Positions 24,886-33,265 of a stretch of 64,000 nucleotides of DNA are shown here, one piece after another. Source of the stretch: CAIVAT01 sp038212325 (lineage in GTDB: Bacteria > Bacteroidota > Bacteroidia > Bacteroidales > FEN-979); the NCBI GenBank assembly GCA_038212325.1, contig JBBQUQ010000002.1, positions 1 through 64,000 on the forward strand, written 5' to 3'. The position numbers and the translations under genes are program-made. Each line of letters opens with the position of its first letter. Positions within the stretch are counted from its first letter, which is position 1. The notes under the pieces are model-generated. The model was not told the origin of the DNA. It did no database searches and was given only the letters and a program-made list of their open reading frames with translations.

Positions 24886-25605
24886 ATGAAAGGGAGCAGT
24901 TTTATGTACCGGGAGAACCATGTCAAAACAACCTCATGCCGTGATTGCAAGGTGAAATCGTGCGCAGCAGCAGTGCTGGAAACATCTGAAATTGACCTGG
25001 TTACTGCGAACAGTCGCGAGACCCAATTCAGGAAAGGCGACATCATCCTTCATGAGGGATCGATGACGTCTCATATTATTTACCTGAAGGCGGGACTTGT
25101 AAAGGAGTACCAGAAGGGACCCGGCGATACGGAACAGATCCTGCAGATTGTGAAAAAATTCACCTACCTGGGATTGCCGTCACTTTTTGGCGACAAAATC
25201 AATCATTACTCTTACGGAGCTCTTGAAGATATAACGGTTTGCTACATTGACCTGGCGACCTTTACACAACTCATCCGGCAGAACGGTAATTTCGCCTTTG
25301 AGATTCTGGTTTCAGTAAGCCGCGACAGCCTGAACAATTTTCACCGTTTCATGAGCCAGTCTCAGAAAAAAACCTATGGCCGTGTTGCCGATGCGCTTAT
25401 TTATTTTTCACAAATCATCTATGAATGCGAATCATTTGAGCTTCCATTCACCCGGCAGGAACTTGCCGACCTGATCGGCATATCGAGGGAGAGTGCCACA
25501 AGGGTTCTTGCAAAATTCAAAGAAGACGGGATTTTGCGCATGGAAGGGCGGACAATCGAAATTGTCAATGCCCTTTTATTGCAGCAGATAAGTAAAAACG
25601 GGTAA
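24886..25605 (+). CDS. Crp/Fnr-family transcription regulator with N-terminal Cys cluster
   Basis: 239 residues. The cyclic-nucleotide-like sensor domain spans ~40-155 (FRKGDIILHEGSMTSHIIYL, FTYLGLPSLFGD). The winged helix has FTRQELADLIGISRESATRV as recognition helix. The N-terminus has SCRDCKVKSC (C-x2-C-x4-C), reminiscent of the Fe-S ligand cluster of FNR, so oxygen or sulfide sensing is plausible. A second ATG at 24904 would still keep this cluster. It is divergent from the NifX-like operon and convergent to the sqr operon, so it probably regulates both. Confidence 0.87.
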   Translation: MKGSSFMYRENHVKTTSCRDCKVKSCAAAVLETSEIDLVTANSRETQFRKGDIILHEGSMTSHIIYLKAGLVKEYQKGPGDTEQILQIVKKFTYLGLPSLFGDKINHYSYGALEDITVCYIDLATFTQLIRQNGNFAFEILVSVSRDSLNNFHRFMSQSQKKTYGRVADALIYFSQIIYECESFELPFTRQELADLIGISRESATRVLAKFKEDGILRMEGRTIEIVNALLLQQISKNG

Positions 25606-25617
25606 TGAATTCCCGGC

Positions 25618-26118
25618 TCAGGTGAAGATGATTTGCGTTTGCAGTCCGCCGCACTTTTCATAGAACTGGCCAACTGTGAGCACCTCTTTTACACCTTCCC
25701 ACAAATCATCTTTCTTCAGTTTGAACATGTCCATAGCCAGTTTGCACGCGAAAACTTCGCCGCCGCCGGCTTCAATCATTTCGAGAAATTCTTTGACCGG
25801 GGGAATGTCGAGCTTTTCCATCTGGCTGCGCATCATGGCAGAAACTCCTGTCTCAACCCCGGGAATTACACCCAGCAGGGTGGGGAACGGGAGACCGCCG
25901 GGCATGCGCATGGCAGGATTGCCAACAACACCGGTATGCAGGCCGTTCATGGTTTTTTTTGTAATAGCATCAAGGCCAAAGAAAGTGAAGAATATTTTTG
26001 TTTCAATTCCTTCCATCACGGCGCCATTACCCATCACCAATGCTGCGTATACGTCCTCAAGGGTGCCTTTTGCACAGATGATGCAGACTTTTTTTAAGGG
26101 AAATTCTTCGTTTGCCAT
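25618..26118 (-). CDS. DsrE/DsrF-like sulfurtransferase (DsrE2 type)
   Basis: 166 residues. KKVCIICAKGTLEDVYAALV and the glycine-rich TKIFFTFFGL fit the DsrE/F-like family with hydrophobic extra helix (PFPTLLGVIPGVETG). A candidate persulfide Cys lies in EVFACKLAMDMF. These proteins carry sulfane sulfur between enzymes. Last gene of the sqr operon. Confidence 0.85.
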   Translation of the reverse strand: MANEEFPLKKVCIICAKGTLEDVYAALVMGNGAVMEGIETKIFFTFFGLDAITKKTMNGLHTGVVGNPAMRMPGGLPFPTLLGVIPGVETGVSAMMRSQMEKLDIPPVKEFLEMIEAGGGEVFACKLAMDMFKLKKDDLWEGVKEVLTVGQFYEKCGGLQTQIIFT

Positions 26119-26174
26119 TGTATAAATTTTAAAGTTTTAGGATGTTATGCAGTATCCTGAATATTAATAACTCG

Positions 26175-26486
26175 TTAAACGCATGAGGCGGGTTTCGGAA
26201 TCCCGGCAACTTTCGCTGCTTTTTTCATGGGAGCTCCGGGAAAGAGGCCATAGAAGCCTTTGATGTCGATAATCCCCGAATTTCCGACCGAGCGGATGGT
26301 GAGGGCTTCGCCTTTGGCAAACCGTTCCCTGAGAAATTCCAGAACTGCGTAATGCTTGTCGGTAAGCTGTATTCCTTCTTCCCGGGCGATTTCCAGCGCC
26401 AACTCTTTGGTCCACTGTGCCGGGTTGGTGAAGTAACCCTCTTCGTTCACGTCGACGGTGACGCCTGCGATGATTTTCTGTGCCAT
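26175..26486 (-). CDS. TusE/DsrC-family sulfur carrier, single-Cys form
   Basis: 103 residues from MAQKIIAGV, the normal DsrC length. The conserved helix-turn region WTKELALEIAREEGI and the flexible C-terminal arm GIPKPASCV are clear. The penultimate Cys (CysA) is present. The second Cys of true DsrC, about ten residues before, is Ala here (KKAAKVAG). It therefore cannot make the DsrC trisulfide used in dissimilatory sulfite reduction and is a TusE-like carrier. No dsrAB is present. Confidence 0.88.
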   Translation of the reverse strand: MAQKIIAGVTVDVNEEGYFTNPAQWTKELALEIAREEGIQLTDKHYAVLEFLRERFAKGEALTIRSVGNSGIIDIKGFYGLFPGAPMKKAAKVAGIPKPASCV

Positions 26487-26532
26487 ACTTTTCAAATTTA
26501 GAATTACGGTTAACGAATTATGAAATAACAAT

Positions 26533-27108
26533 TCACCGGCTTTTTTCCGGGTTCATAGCTTGCAAAAGTCTTAAAGTATATGATAAGGATTTCCTTACGT
26601 CAGGAGAATTCAGTTGTTTTACCAAACCGAAAAGTGATTTATTGTCCAGTTTGTCATCCATCCTGATCTCTGCAACGGCCTTTGAGGTGCGGCTAAGCGC
26701 TGCAATCACATCGGGCCGGGTGAGGTTTTTGATGATTTCAAAATAGCCTTTCTGCTCGAATTCATTCATTTTGTTTACCGCATCGAGCCCTACCTGGTGG
26801 AGGATTGGGGATATATCTTTCATGAAATCCTTTGCACTCTCGATCATTTCAAGCATTTCATAGAAGGTGTCGATGTTTTGCAGGAGTTTGACCAGCAGCA
26901 TGGGTATTCCGCTGTGATCAAGTTCAACCTGCGATTTGTCGAGCATCACCACGGTATGATGGAAGGCGTCTTTCGCCACAATGCTCAAATCAGAGACCAG
27001 GTCATCCAATTCCTCCCGGTTCCGTTTCTGCTGCTCGATGCTTTCAAGCACCAAGTCCATCTTCCGGTTCAGCGCTGCGATTTGTTCCTGGATGTTATTT
27101 TCAGGCAT
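26533..27108 (-). CDS. DUF1641 protein, sqr-associated
   Basis: 191 residues, all helical, with a coiled-coil start (QEQIAALNRKMDLVLESIE) and the family segment LTRPDVIAALSRTS plus VKQLNSPDVRKSLSYTLRLL. DUF1641 genes commonly accompany sulfide:quinone oxidoreductase or formate dehydrogenase genes. It is 11 bases downstream of sqr. Function unknown; probably a partner or maturation protein. Confidence 0.83.
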   Translation of the reverse strand: MPENNIQEQIAALNRKMDLVLESIEQQKRNREELDDLVSDLSIVAKDAFHHTVVMLDKSQVELDHSGIPMLLVKLLQNIDTFYEMLEMIESAKDFMKDISPILHQVGLDAVNKMNEFEQKGYFEIIKNLTRPDVIAALSRTSKAVAEIRMDDKLDNKSLFGLVKQLNSPDVRKSLSYTLRLLQAMNPEKSR

Positions 27109-27119
27109 AACTCAATGGA

Positions 27120-28349
27120 TTACATTTTTTTACCAGCCATGGTCATTTTCGAATCGATAGGCATCTCTTTGCCTTTCAGCAGGATATGCCAGTAAATCCA
27201 GCGGAACAGCAGTTTCCCGTAATGGTTCATCCGGGTCTCCTTTAGCAATCCGAACGGGCCAATCCCGGGAAACGGGAAGGACCCGGGCAGCGGTTCGGTG
27301 TCATAATTAAAGTCGATCAGCGCGCCTTTGCCAAACCCTGTTTCGATGTAGCAATTTGAATGGCCGTCGAATGATTCGGTAAACGGTCGGTTTTCTATGG
27401 CGCACATCAGGTTTTCAGTGAGCACGTCGGCTTGGAAATGCACCACCGATCCTGCTTTGGAGGTGGGGAAATTTCCGGCATCGCCGATTACAAAGATATT
27501 GGGAAACAGGTCCGATTGCAGGGTGTGCTTGTGTGCTTTTGCAAAATCCATCTCGTCGCCAAGCCCGCTGCGTCCGATCATTGCATCACCTTTATGAACG
27601 GGGATTGTGACCAGGCAGTCGAACGGAATCTCCCGCTCATCATAGGAAACAAGAGTTTTCTTATCATTGTTCACCTTCTCGAGGTAGAAATCGGGGATGA
27701 TGTTGATATTTTTTTCTTCGAGCAGGGCTCCGAGCACTTTCGATGCCCTGGGCTTCGTGAATGCTCCCGACATGGGGGTTGCATAGGAAATGTTGACTTT
27801 GCTGCGAATGCCGCGTTCGACGAAGAAAGCATCGGCAAACATGACGAATTCGAGCGGAGCCACCGGGCATTTAATGGGAATGTCAGCGATGTTCAGTACC
27901 AGTTCGCCACCCTGCCAGGTTTTAAAAAAGTCGGCCAGGGCCAGTGCCCCTTCAATCGTATAGAAATCAAAAACGCGCTGATGCCACAGCGGTCCTTTGA
28001 GCCCCGGCGTCTCGTCGGGCACAACCCTTGTGCCGGTGGCAATGATAAGGAAATCGTACTTCAGGGAAACTCCATCTTTTAAAATGACATGGTTTTCCGC
28101 TCCGTTGATGCGGTCTATCTCCTGGAAAATCACATTCACCCCAAGAGGAATGAAGGTTGTTTTTGGCTTTACCACGTCTTCCCTTTTGTACATGCCGAAA
28201 GGTATGAAGAGAAACCCCGGCTGGTAATAGTGGGTTTTATGCTGATCGATGATGCTGATATCCCAATCTTCACGTGAGAGAATTTTCCGCATCTTGTTGG
28301 CCATGATGGTGCCGCCGGTACCCGCGCCAAGGATCAATAAACGTTTCAT
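27120..28349 (-). CDS. sqr: Sulfide:quinone oxidoreductase family flavoprotein
   Basis: 409 residues. FAD is bound by GAGTGGTIMANK at the N-terminus, IIATGTRVVP and VIGDAGNFPTSKAGS. Candidate redox Cys are in IPIKCPVAP (~residue 173) and SNCYIETGFGKG (~345), at the places where Sqr enzymes have theirs. The C-terminal PFGLLKETRMNHYGK region with amphipathic helices suits membrane association. It oxidises sulfide and reduces quinone, giving polysulfide. It leads an operon with DUF1641, TusE-like and DsrE-like proteins that would carry the sulfur onward. Confidence 0.9.
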   Translation of the reverse strand: MKRLLILGAGTGGTIMANKMRKILSREDWDISIIDQHKTHYYQPGFLFIPFGMYKREDVVKPKTTFIPLGVNVIFQEIDRINGAENHVILKDGVSLKYDFLIIATGTRVVPDETPGLKGPLWHQRVFDFYTIEGALALADFFKTWQGGELVLNIADIPIKCPVAPLEFVMFADAFFVERGIRSKVNISYATPMSGAFTKPRASKVLGALLEEKNINIIPDFYLEKVNNDKKTLVSYDEREIPFDCLVTIPVHKGDAMIGRSGLGDEMDFAKAHKHTLQSDLFPNIFVIGDAGNFPTSKAGSVVHFQADVLTENLMCAIENRPFTESFDGHSNCYIETGFGKGALIDFNYDTEPLPGSFPFPGIGPFGLLKETRMNHYGKLLFRWIYWHILLKGKEMPIDSKMTMAGKKM

Positions 28350-28370
28350 TCCTGAAGGATTAATTTATTT

Positions 28371-28396
28371 TATATGTATGCACAAAAATACATATA
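28371..28396 (-). promoter_or_regulatory. sqr promoter with overlapping palindromic operator
   Basis: TATATGTAT (28371-28379) and ATACATATA (28388-28396) form a perfect 9-bp inverted repeat with an 8-base spacer. The minus-strand -7 element TATTTTTG (28383-28390) lies in the spacer and right arm. A protein bound here would block initiation. It is 22-47 bases before the sqr ATG. Confidence 0.5.
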
Positions 28397-28541
28397 TGAT
28401 TAATACGATTTGTATATTTGTTATAAAATTAACAAAAAAATATTCAGTCCGAATATAAAAACGGGATTATTCCCATGAAGTGTAATAAATAAGCAGGAAA
28501 ATTCCAGGATGGCCAGGAAATAGCAGGGAAGGAATGAAGGA

Positions 28542-28766
28542 TCAGTCTTGCTTCTCGGTCTGGTCGGCAGGTGGTGTTTTACCGGATGGTTTCTTTAAAT
28601 CTTCTTCAAAGCCATCCATGCCATCTTTAAAACTTTTAACCCCTTTGCCCATACCTTTCATGAGTTCAGGGATTTTTCTGCCGCCAAAAAGCAGGAGAAT
28701 GACCAGGGCGATAAGCAGCAACTCCGTGGTGCCAAGACCGAAAATCAGTAAGACGCTCAATATCAT
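28542..28766 (-). CDS. tatA: Twin-arginine translocase subunit TatA
   Basis: 74 residues. One N-terminal helix with GTTELLLIALVILLLFGG, the hinge FGGRKIPELMKGMGKG, an amphipathic helix and an acidic/Pro tail. It forms the Tat pore with TatC (18.3 kb). The ATG at 28766 gives the usual short N-terminus; ten codons more are open. Unlinked to tatC, monocistronic. Confidence 0.9.
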   Translation of the reverse strand: MILSVLLIFGLGTTELLLIALVILLLFGGRKIPELMKGMGKGVKSFKDGMDGFEEDLKKPSGKTPPADQTEKQD

Positions 28767-28858
28767 GGTTCGGGTTTTTAAAGGGATGCCATGCAAAGAT
28801 ACAAATCTATACTGACTGTCATCAAAAAATGAAGTTTTTACATGTGATTCAAAGCCTT

Positions 28859-30118
28859 TTAAAGTAGATTTTCGGCCTGCAGCTGGAATGGCGTGATAAA
28901 AAAGAGGCAGGAATCCCCGTAGCTTAGAAAACGAAAATCGTTTTGGAGGGCATAGTCATAGGCGGTTCGCCAACCATTGCCGATCATGGCAGCGACCAGC
29001 AGGAGCAAGGTGCTTTGCGGCATGTGAAAATTGGTGATGATGCCTGAAATGAGCCGGTATTGATATCCCGGAACGATCATGAGCTGGGTTTCTCCCGAAT
29101 ACGCCTCCAGTTGATGTTCCATCATGTATCTGAGCAGGGCTGAAAGAGACTGCTGCACAGTAATGTTAGCGGTCGGATTCAAATTATACGGGTCCCATTG
29201 CAGCACAGCGGGGTGCAGCCACGGGCCTTCAGCGATCAGTTTAACCCCCAGCCAGTATAGGCTTTCCAGTGTTCGCGCAGAGGTTGTGCCAACCGCAAAA
29301 ACCGGTCGTTTCAAATTCCCAAGCAACCGTTCAATGATTTTTCGAGGAACAACGATTTTTTCGCGATGCATCACATGGTCACTGATGTTTCCGGCGCCAA
29401 CCGGGCGGAATGTGCCAACGCCCACATGTAAAGTGACATTTTCTGTTTCTATCCCTTTTGCGCGAACTTTTTCAAGAAGCGGGGCTGTAAAATGCAAGCC
29501 GGCCGTAGGGGCGGCAACCGAGCCGTCATGTTCGGCATAAATGGTTTGATAGCGTTCATTATCCAGCAATTCTGCAGCACGGTTAATATAAGGAGGCAAC
29601 GGGATCTGCCCCATCAGGTCAAGAATCTCAGAAAATGTTTTCTCCGGAGGGTTCCAGCGAAAGGCGATCTCATAGGATCCGTCGCCACAACTGCGGATCA
29701 GACTGGCAAACAATTGATGCGTATCGTGTTCATGCCGATATTCCAGCATGAGTGTGCCGGATTTCCACTTTTTCAGATTTCCAACCAGGCATTTCCAGGT
29801 TGAGGCGGCTTGCTGGTGAAATGCGGCCTGGATCTCGCAGGTTGGAGACAACGGTTCGAGGCAGAAAATTTCGACCTGTGCGCCGGTGGGTTTTAAAAAG
29901 ATAAGTCTTGCATGAATCACCCGGGTATTGTTAAAAATCAACAAACTGTTTCCGGGGAGGTGCTGGTCGATATTTGAAAATACATCCTCTGTGATCAGCC
30001 CCTGTTGGTATATTAACAGCTTCGACGCATCGCGCAATGGCATCGGAAACCGTGCGATCTTCTCATCAGGTAAAGGGTAGTCATAGTCCTGGATGCGTAT
30101 GCTGTCGGGGTCAAACAT
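28859..30118 (-). CDS. queA: S-adenosylmethionine:tRNA ribosyltransferase-isomerase
   Basis: 419 residues. It transfers and isomerises the ribosyl part of SAM to preQ1-tRNA in queuosine synthesis. Signatures are the N-terminal DYDYPLPDEKIARFP, APTAGLHFTAPLL, TLHVGVGTFRPV, AVGTTSARTLESL and TNFHMPQSTLLLLVAAM. It is longer than E. coli QueA (356), with an insert between about 75 and 180. The ATG at 30118 is chosen; another lies 6 codons up. No other queuosine genes nearby. Confidence 0.95.
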   Translation of the reverse strand: MFDPDSIRIQDYDYPLPDEKIARFPMPLRDASKLLIYQQGLITEDVFSNIDQHLPGNSLLIFNNTRVIHARLIFLKPTGAQVEIFCLEPLSPTCEIQAAFHQQAASTWKCLVGNLKKWKSGTLMLEYRHEHDTHQLFASLIRSCGDGSYEIAFRWNPPEKTFSEILDLMGQIPLPPYINRAAELLDNERYQTIYAEHDGSVAAPTAGLHFTAPLLEKVRAKGIETENVTLHVGVGTFRPVGAGNISDHVMHREKIVVPRKIIERLLGNLKRPVFAVGTTSARTLESLYWLGVKLIAEGPWLHPAVLQWDPYNLNPTANITVQQSLSALLRYMMEHQLEAYSGETQLMIVPGYQYRLISGIITNFHMPQSTLLLLVAAMIGNGWRTAYDYALQNDFRFLSYGDSCLFFITPFQLQAENLL

Positions 30119-30161
30119 GGGATCTGTTTCCGGCAAAGGTCGGAAAAAAAACCAGGAATGG

Positions 30162-31607
30162 TCAGTGCTTGTCTGAATTGAAAAAATTGGGCTTATAGGT
30201 GACCATCACGTACAGGTACCGGGCAAATTTTGCCGTGCCTGTTGCCAGGCCGTTGTACGCCTCCATGGTTGCCGTGGGCAGGAAGAAGCAGTATGCTGCA
30301 TTCAGTTCAAAGTTCGGAACTGGTTTATAGATGTACATCAGGTCGATTTCGGTGCCGAAACTTTTCGATACTTCCACATATGCATAGGGCCTGGTCTTGG
30401 TGGGCTTTGAGAGGTAACCATATGGGAGGCTGAACCAGCGGCAGGTCGCTTCCAGCGACATTTTGTCGTTGACACTTACCGTTGCTCTTCCATACAGGTC
30501 GTTCAATCCGGGGCTGAGGTTGTTCTTCACGAGGGCATTGAACAAGTCCATGTAACCGTAGGCCCGGTGAGCAGTGCCGTAGAGGGTGCTGAACCCGTGC
30601 ACCGTTGTTTTATATTCAGTTGTATCTGAAAAATTATTACCGCAGATGTGTTCGTAGCCGGCCTGCAGTTTCAATGGTTTGATCACCTGGTAACTTATCC
30701 AGGCTGCATAAAAGCCGGCGCTGAGTTTTCGCCCGTCGGTATAGTGACCGCCCTGGTAATAGCCGTTCACGAAGAAGCCCCACTTTTTATTGTTGAAAAG
30801 CAACCCGGCCCCTACGGTGGCGCGGGCATAGATCGTATTCATGAATTGTTCGGTGGCGGTGGTTGTAACGGGTGTTTTAATAACCGTGGTACCGATAATG
30901 GAATCATGCTGGTTTCGGATATACAGGGTGTCGGTTTTGGTGGTTGTTTTGGTCGTGGTGACACTGCCTTTTTGAAACGCATCGACGATGCCAAGCACTG
31001 AAACGGCTAATTTATTGTCCAGGAATTTTTTATTCCAATACAGATAGCCCATGTATTTGTAATTTTTCCCCATGTTGTACGGGCTCATGTAGGCACTTGC
31101 CGGCGCAATGTTGTTGACTGCAAATCCCGCATCGCCTTTCATGGTTCCCAGGGGGCTTTCATATTGTGCAATCACGATGTCGTGCGTGGCTCCCCACATG
31201 CTCCAGTTCAATGCACCAAACAACCTTTCATCATCATAAACTACTTCCATGCGGCCGGCCTTCATGGCGAAGGATGTCGTGAAATTGTATTTAAACCAGG
31301 CCTCATATATATTGACAGTATTCTTTGTGATTGTATCCGAGGAATAGTAATTCTGACCAAAAACCCATGCATCATACAGGGAGAAACGGGTGGTAAACTT
31401 CTCATGCTTATAATCGAACAGGAGCCGGGCCCGGCCAACGATATCGGCGTAAGGAGTTTTGGAAGAGTCGCGGAGAGAAGCGTATCCGTCGCGATACTCG
31501 CCCCGCATTTTAAACTCCCCCGAAATGTTGAACTGTGCTTTCAGTCCTGCTGATGACAAAGTCATTAACAACACAGTCAACAGCATGATTTTCAATAAAT
31601 GTTTCAT
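30162..31607 (-). CDS. Outer-membrane beta-barrel (porin-like) protein
   Basis: 481 residues with a Sec signal peptide (cleavage after LKAQ). The rest alternates aromatic-rich beta strands: FNISGEFKMRGEYRDGY, RARLLFDYKHEKFTTRF, WFKYNFTTSFAMKAGRMEVV and YLYVMVTYKPNFF at the end. The RGEYRDGY start and the AGRMEV loop are like Bacteroidota porins of the alginate-export type. Substrate unknown. It has its own promoter. Confidence 0.8.
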   Translation of the reverse strand: MKHLLKIMLLTVLLMTLSSAGLKAQFNISGEFKMRGEYRDGYASLRDSSKTPYADIVGRARLLFDYKHEKFTTRFSLYDAWVFGQNYYSSDTITKNTVNIYEAWFKYNFTTSFAMKAGRMEVVYDDERLFGALNWSMWGATHDIVIAQYESPLGTMKGDAGFAVNNIAPASAYMSPYNMGKNYKYMGYLYWNKKFLDNKLAVSVLGIVDAFQKGSVTTTKTTTKTDTLYIRNQHDSIIGTTVIKTPVTTTATEQFMNTIYARATVGAGLLFNNKKWGFFVNGYYQGGHYTDGRKLSAGFYAAWISYQVIKPLKLQAGYEHICGNNFSDTTEYKTTVHGFSTLYGTAHRAYGYMDLFNALVKNNLSPGLNDLYGRATVSVNDKMSLEATCRWFSLPYGYLSKPTKTRPYAYVEVSKSFGTEIDLMYIYKPVPNFELNAAYCFFLPTATMEAYNGLATGTAKFARYLYVMVTYKPNFFNSDKH

Positions 31608-31660
31608 AGATGCAAGGTTAACGGTTTACGATTCACGCGCAGTGCGTCACAATTTCGCAG

Positions 31661-31668
31661 CAAAAGTA
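31661..31668 (-). promoter_or_regulatory. -7 element (TACTTTTG) of the porin gene
   Basis: Minus-strand TACTTTTG fits TAnnTTTG, 53 bases before the porin ATG, in the 143-base divergent gap with pssA. Confidence 0.4.
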
Positions 31669-31750
31669 AAGAAAACGCAGTTAATATGGAAACGAATTCG
31701 ATACGTTGTTTAATCGAAATATTGGGTAATTTTACACGAAATTCCGATTT

Positions 31751-32494
31751 ATGAAAATCAAACAGCATATTCCGAATACGCTTACCATGTTTAACCTGGT
31801 GTGCGGGCTTGTCTCCCTGACCTTTACCTTTGGGGGAGATTATATTAACGCATCGCTTTTCATATTTCTTGCCGCAGTTTTTGACTTCCTGGATGGCAAT
31901 GCTGCCCGAATCCTGAAAGCACATTCAGAATTGGGCAAGCAGCTGGATTCGCTGGCCGATGTGGTTTCATTTGGCGTGGCGCCGGGGATCATGATTTTTC
32001 AAATGATCTCAGTTCAATGCACCGGGAGTTGCAATGCACTTGAGCGGATGCATATCACCCCCTATTTTGCCATGCTCATCCCTGTTTGTTCAGCACTTCG
32101 TCTGGCGAAATTCAACATTGACCTGCGCCAGGAGGTTAATTTCATCGGATTGCCAACTCCGGCCAATGCGATTTTTTTTGCAGCCATACCCTTGGTGCTG
32201 TATGCTCAGCCGGGGCTTTTCAGCCTTGTACATGTCGATTTCCTGGTGACTTTCTTTTCCAATACACGCGTACTGGCCATCCTGGCGGTTTTCTTTTCCT
32301 ACCTGCTGATCTCGGATTTTAAAATATTTTCAATGAAATTTAAAAGCATGGAATGGGCCGGGAACCAGTTGCGCTATATCTTTCTGATCATATCGGTCAT
32401 CCTGCTGATCCTGTTTTTTCTCAGCGCAATTCCCATCATTATTGCATTATATATCCTGATGTCGATTTTTTTTCAGAGTTACATTACGGAGTGA
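31751..32494 (+). CDS. pssA: CDP-diacylglycerol-serine O-phosphatidyltransferase
   Basis: 247 residues with about seven membrane helices. The CDP-alcohol phosphotransferase motif D-G-x2-A-R-x8-G-x3-D-x3-D is complete: DGNAARILKAHSELGKQLD followed by SLAD. It makes phosphatidylserine, precursor of phosphatidylethanolamine. N-terminus MKIKQHIPNTLTMFNLVCGL is typical for the type II enzyme. It converges on lptB. Confidence 0.93.
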   Translation: MKIKQHIPNTLTMFNLVCGLVSLTFTFGGDYINASLFIFLAAVFDFLDGNAARILKAHSELGKQLDSLADVVSFGVAPGIMIFQMISVQCTGSCNALERMHITPYFAMLIPVCSALRLAKFNIDLRQEVNFIGLPTPANAIFFAAIPLVLYAQPGLFSLVHVDFLVTFFSNTRVLAILAVFFSYLLISDFKIFSMKFKSMEWAGNQLRYIFLIISVILLILFFLSAIPIIIALYILMSIFFQSYITE

Positions 32495-32503
32495 GCCCCA
32501 GGT

Positions 32504-33226
32504 CTATCGCAATTCAAAATTCTGGCCCAGGTAAACCTTTCGAACATGGGGGTCGTCGGCGAGTTCTTTGCCTGTCCCGGCACGGAGTATGGATCCCTCG
32601 AACAGCAGGTATGCACGGTCGGTGATGGAAAGTGTTTCATGAACATTGTGGTCGGTGATCAGCACCCCGATATTTTTCTCTTTCAGTTTTATTACGATTT
32701 GCTGGATATCTTCCACGGCAATGGGGTCGATACCGGCAAACGGCTCATCAAGTAATACAAACTTGGGGTCGACTGCCAGCGAGCGTGCAATTTCACACCT
32801 CCGGCGTTCGCCGCCTGATAAGGTGATCCCGTGACTTTTCCGCACATGCTTCAGCCCGAATTCATCCAGTAATTTTTCAAGTCGTTCCTTCTGAAGATCC
32901 TTGCTGAGGCCCGTAAATTCGAGTATCGACCGGATATTGTCCTCAACGCTGAGTTTGCGGAAAATGGATGCCTCCTGCGGGAGGTAACTGATGCCGCGCT
33001 GCGCCCTCTTATACATAGGCTCCCTGGTGATGTTGAAATCATCGAGAAACACCTCTCCGGATAACGGCTTGATCAGTCCGACTATAATATAAAAAGAGGT
33101 GGTTTTCCCGGCACCATTCGGGCCCAGCAATCCAACGATCTCACCCTGTTTCAGTTCAATGGAAACCTCATTGACCACCGTACGTTTCCGGTATTTTTTT
33201 ACTATTTTCTCAGTCCGAAGGATCAT
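32504..33226 (-). CDS. lptB: LPS export ABC ATPase LptB
   Basis: 240 residues. Walker A GPNGAGKT, Q-loop SYLPQEASIFRKL, signature LSGGERRR, Walker B FVLLDEPFAGIDP and the switch His in ITDHNVHE. PLPQEASIFRKLSVEDNI is the diagnostic LptB stretch. It drives LPS transport from the inner membrane together with LptF/G. kdsD of the Kdo pathway lies 1 kb away in the same direction. Confidence 0.95.
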   Translation of the reverse strand: MILRTEKIVKKYRKRTVVNEVSIELKQGEIVGLLGPNGAGKTTSFYIIVGLIKPLSGEVFLDDFNITREPMYKRAQRGISYLPQEASIFRKLSVEDNIRSILEFTGLSKDLQKERLEKLLDEFGLKHVRKSHGITLSGGERRRCEIARSLAVDPKFVLLDEPFAGIDPIAVEDIQQIVIKLKEKNIGVLITDHNVHETLSITDRAYLLFEGSILRAGTGKELADDPHVRKVYLGQNFELR

Positions 33227-33265
33227 TGTATGTTATTTGAGCAGGATGAACTCCCGCCGGCAAAA

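Noticed and set aside
25618..27108. Dissimilatory sulfite reduction (dsr) locus
   Set aside because: No dsrAB, and the DsrC-like protein lacks the second Cys.
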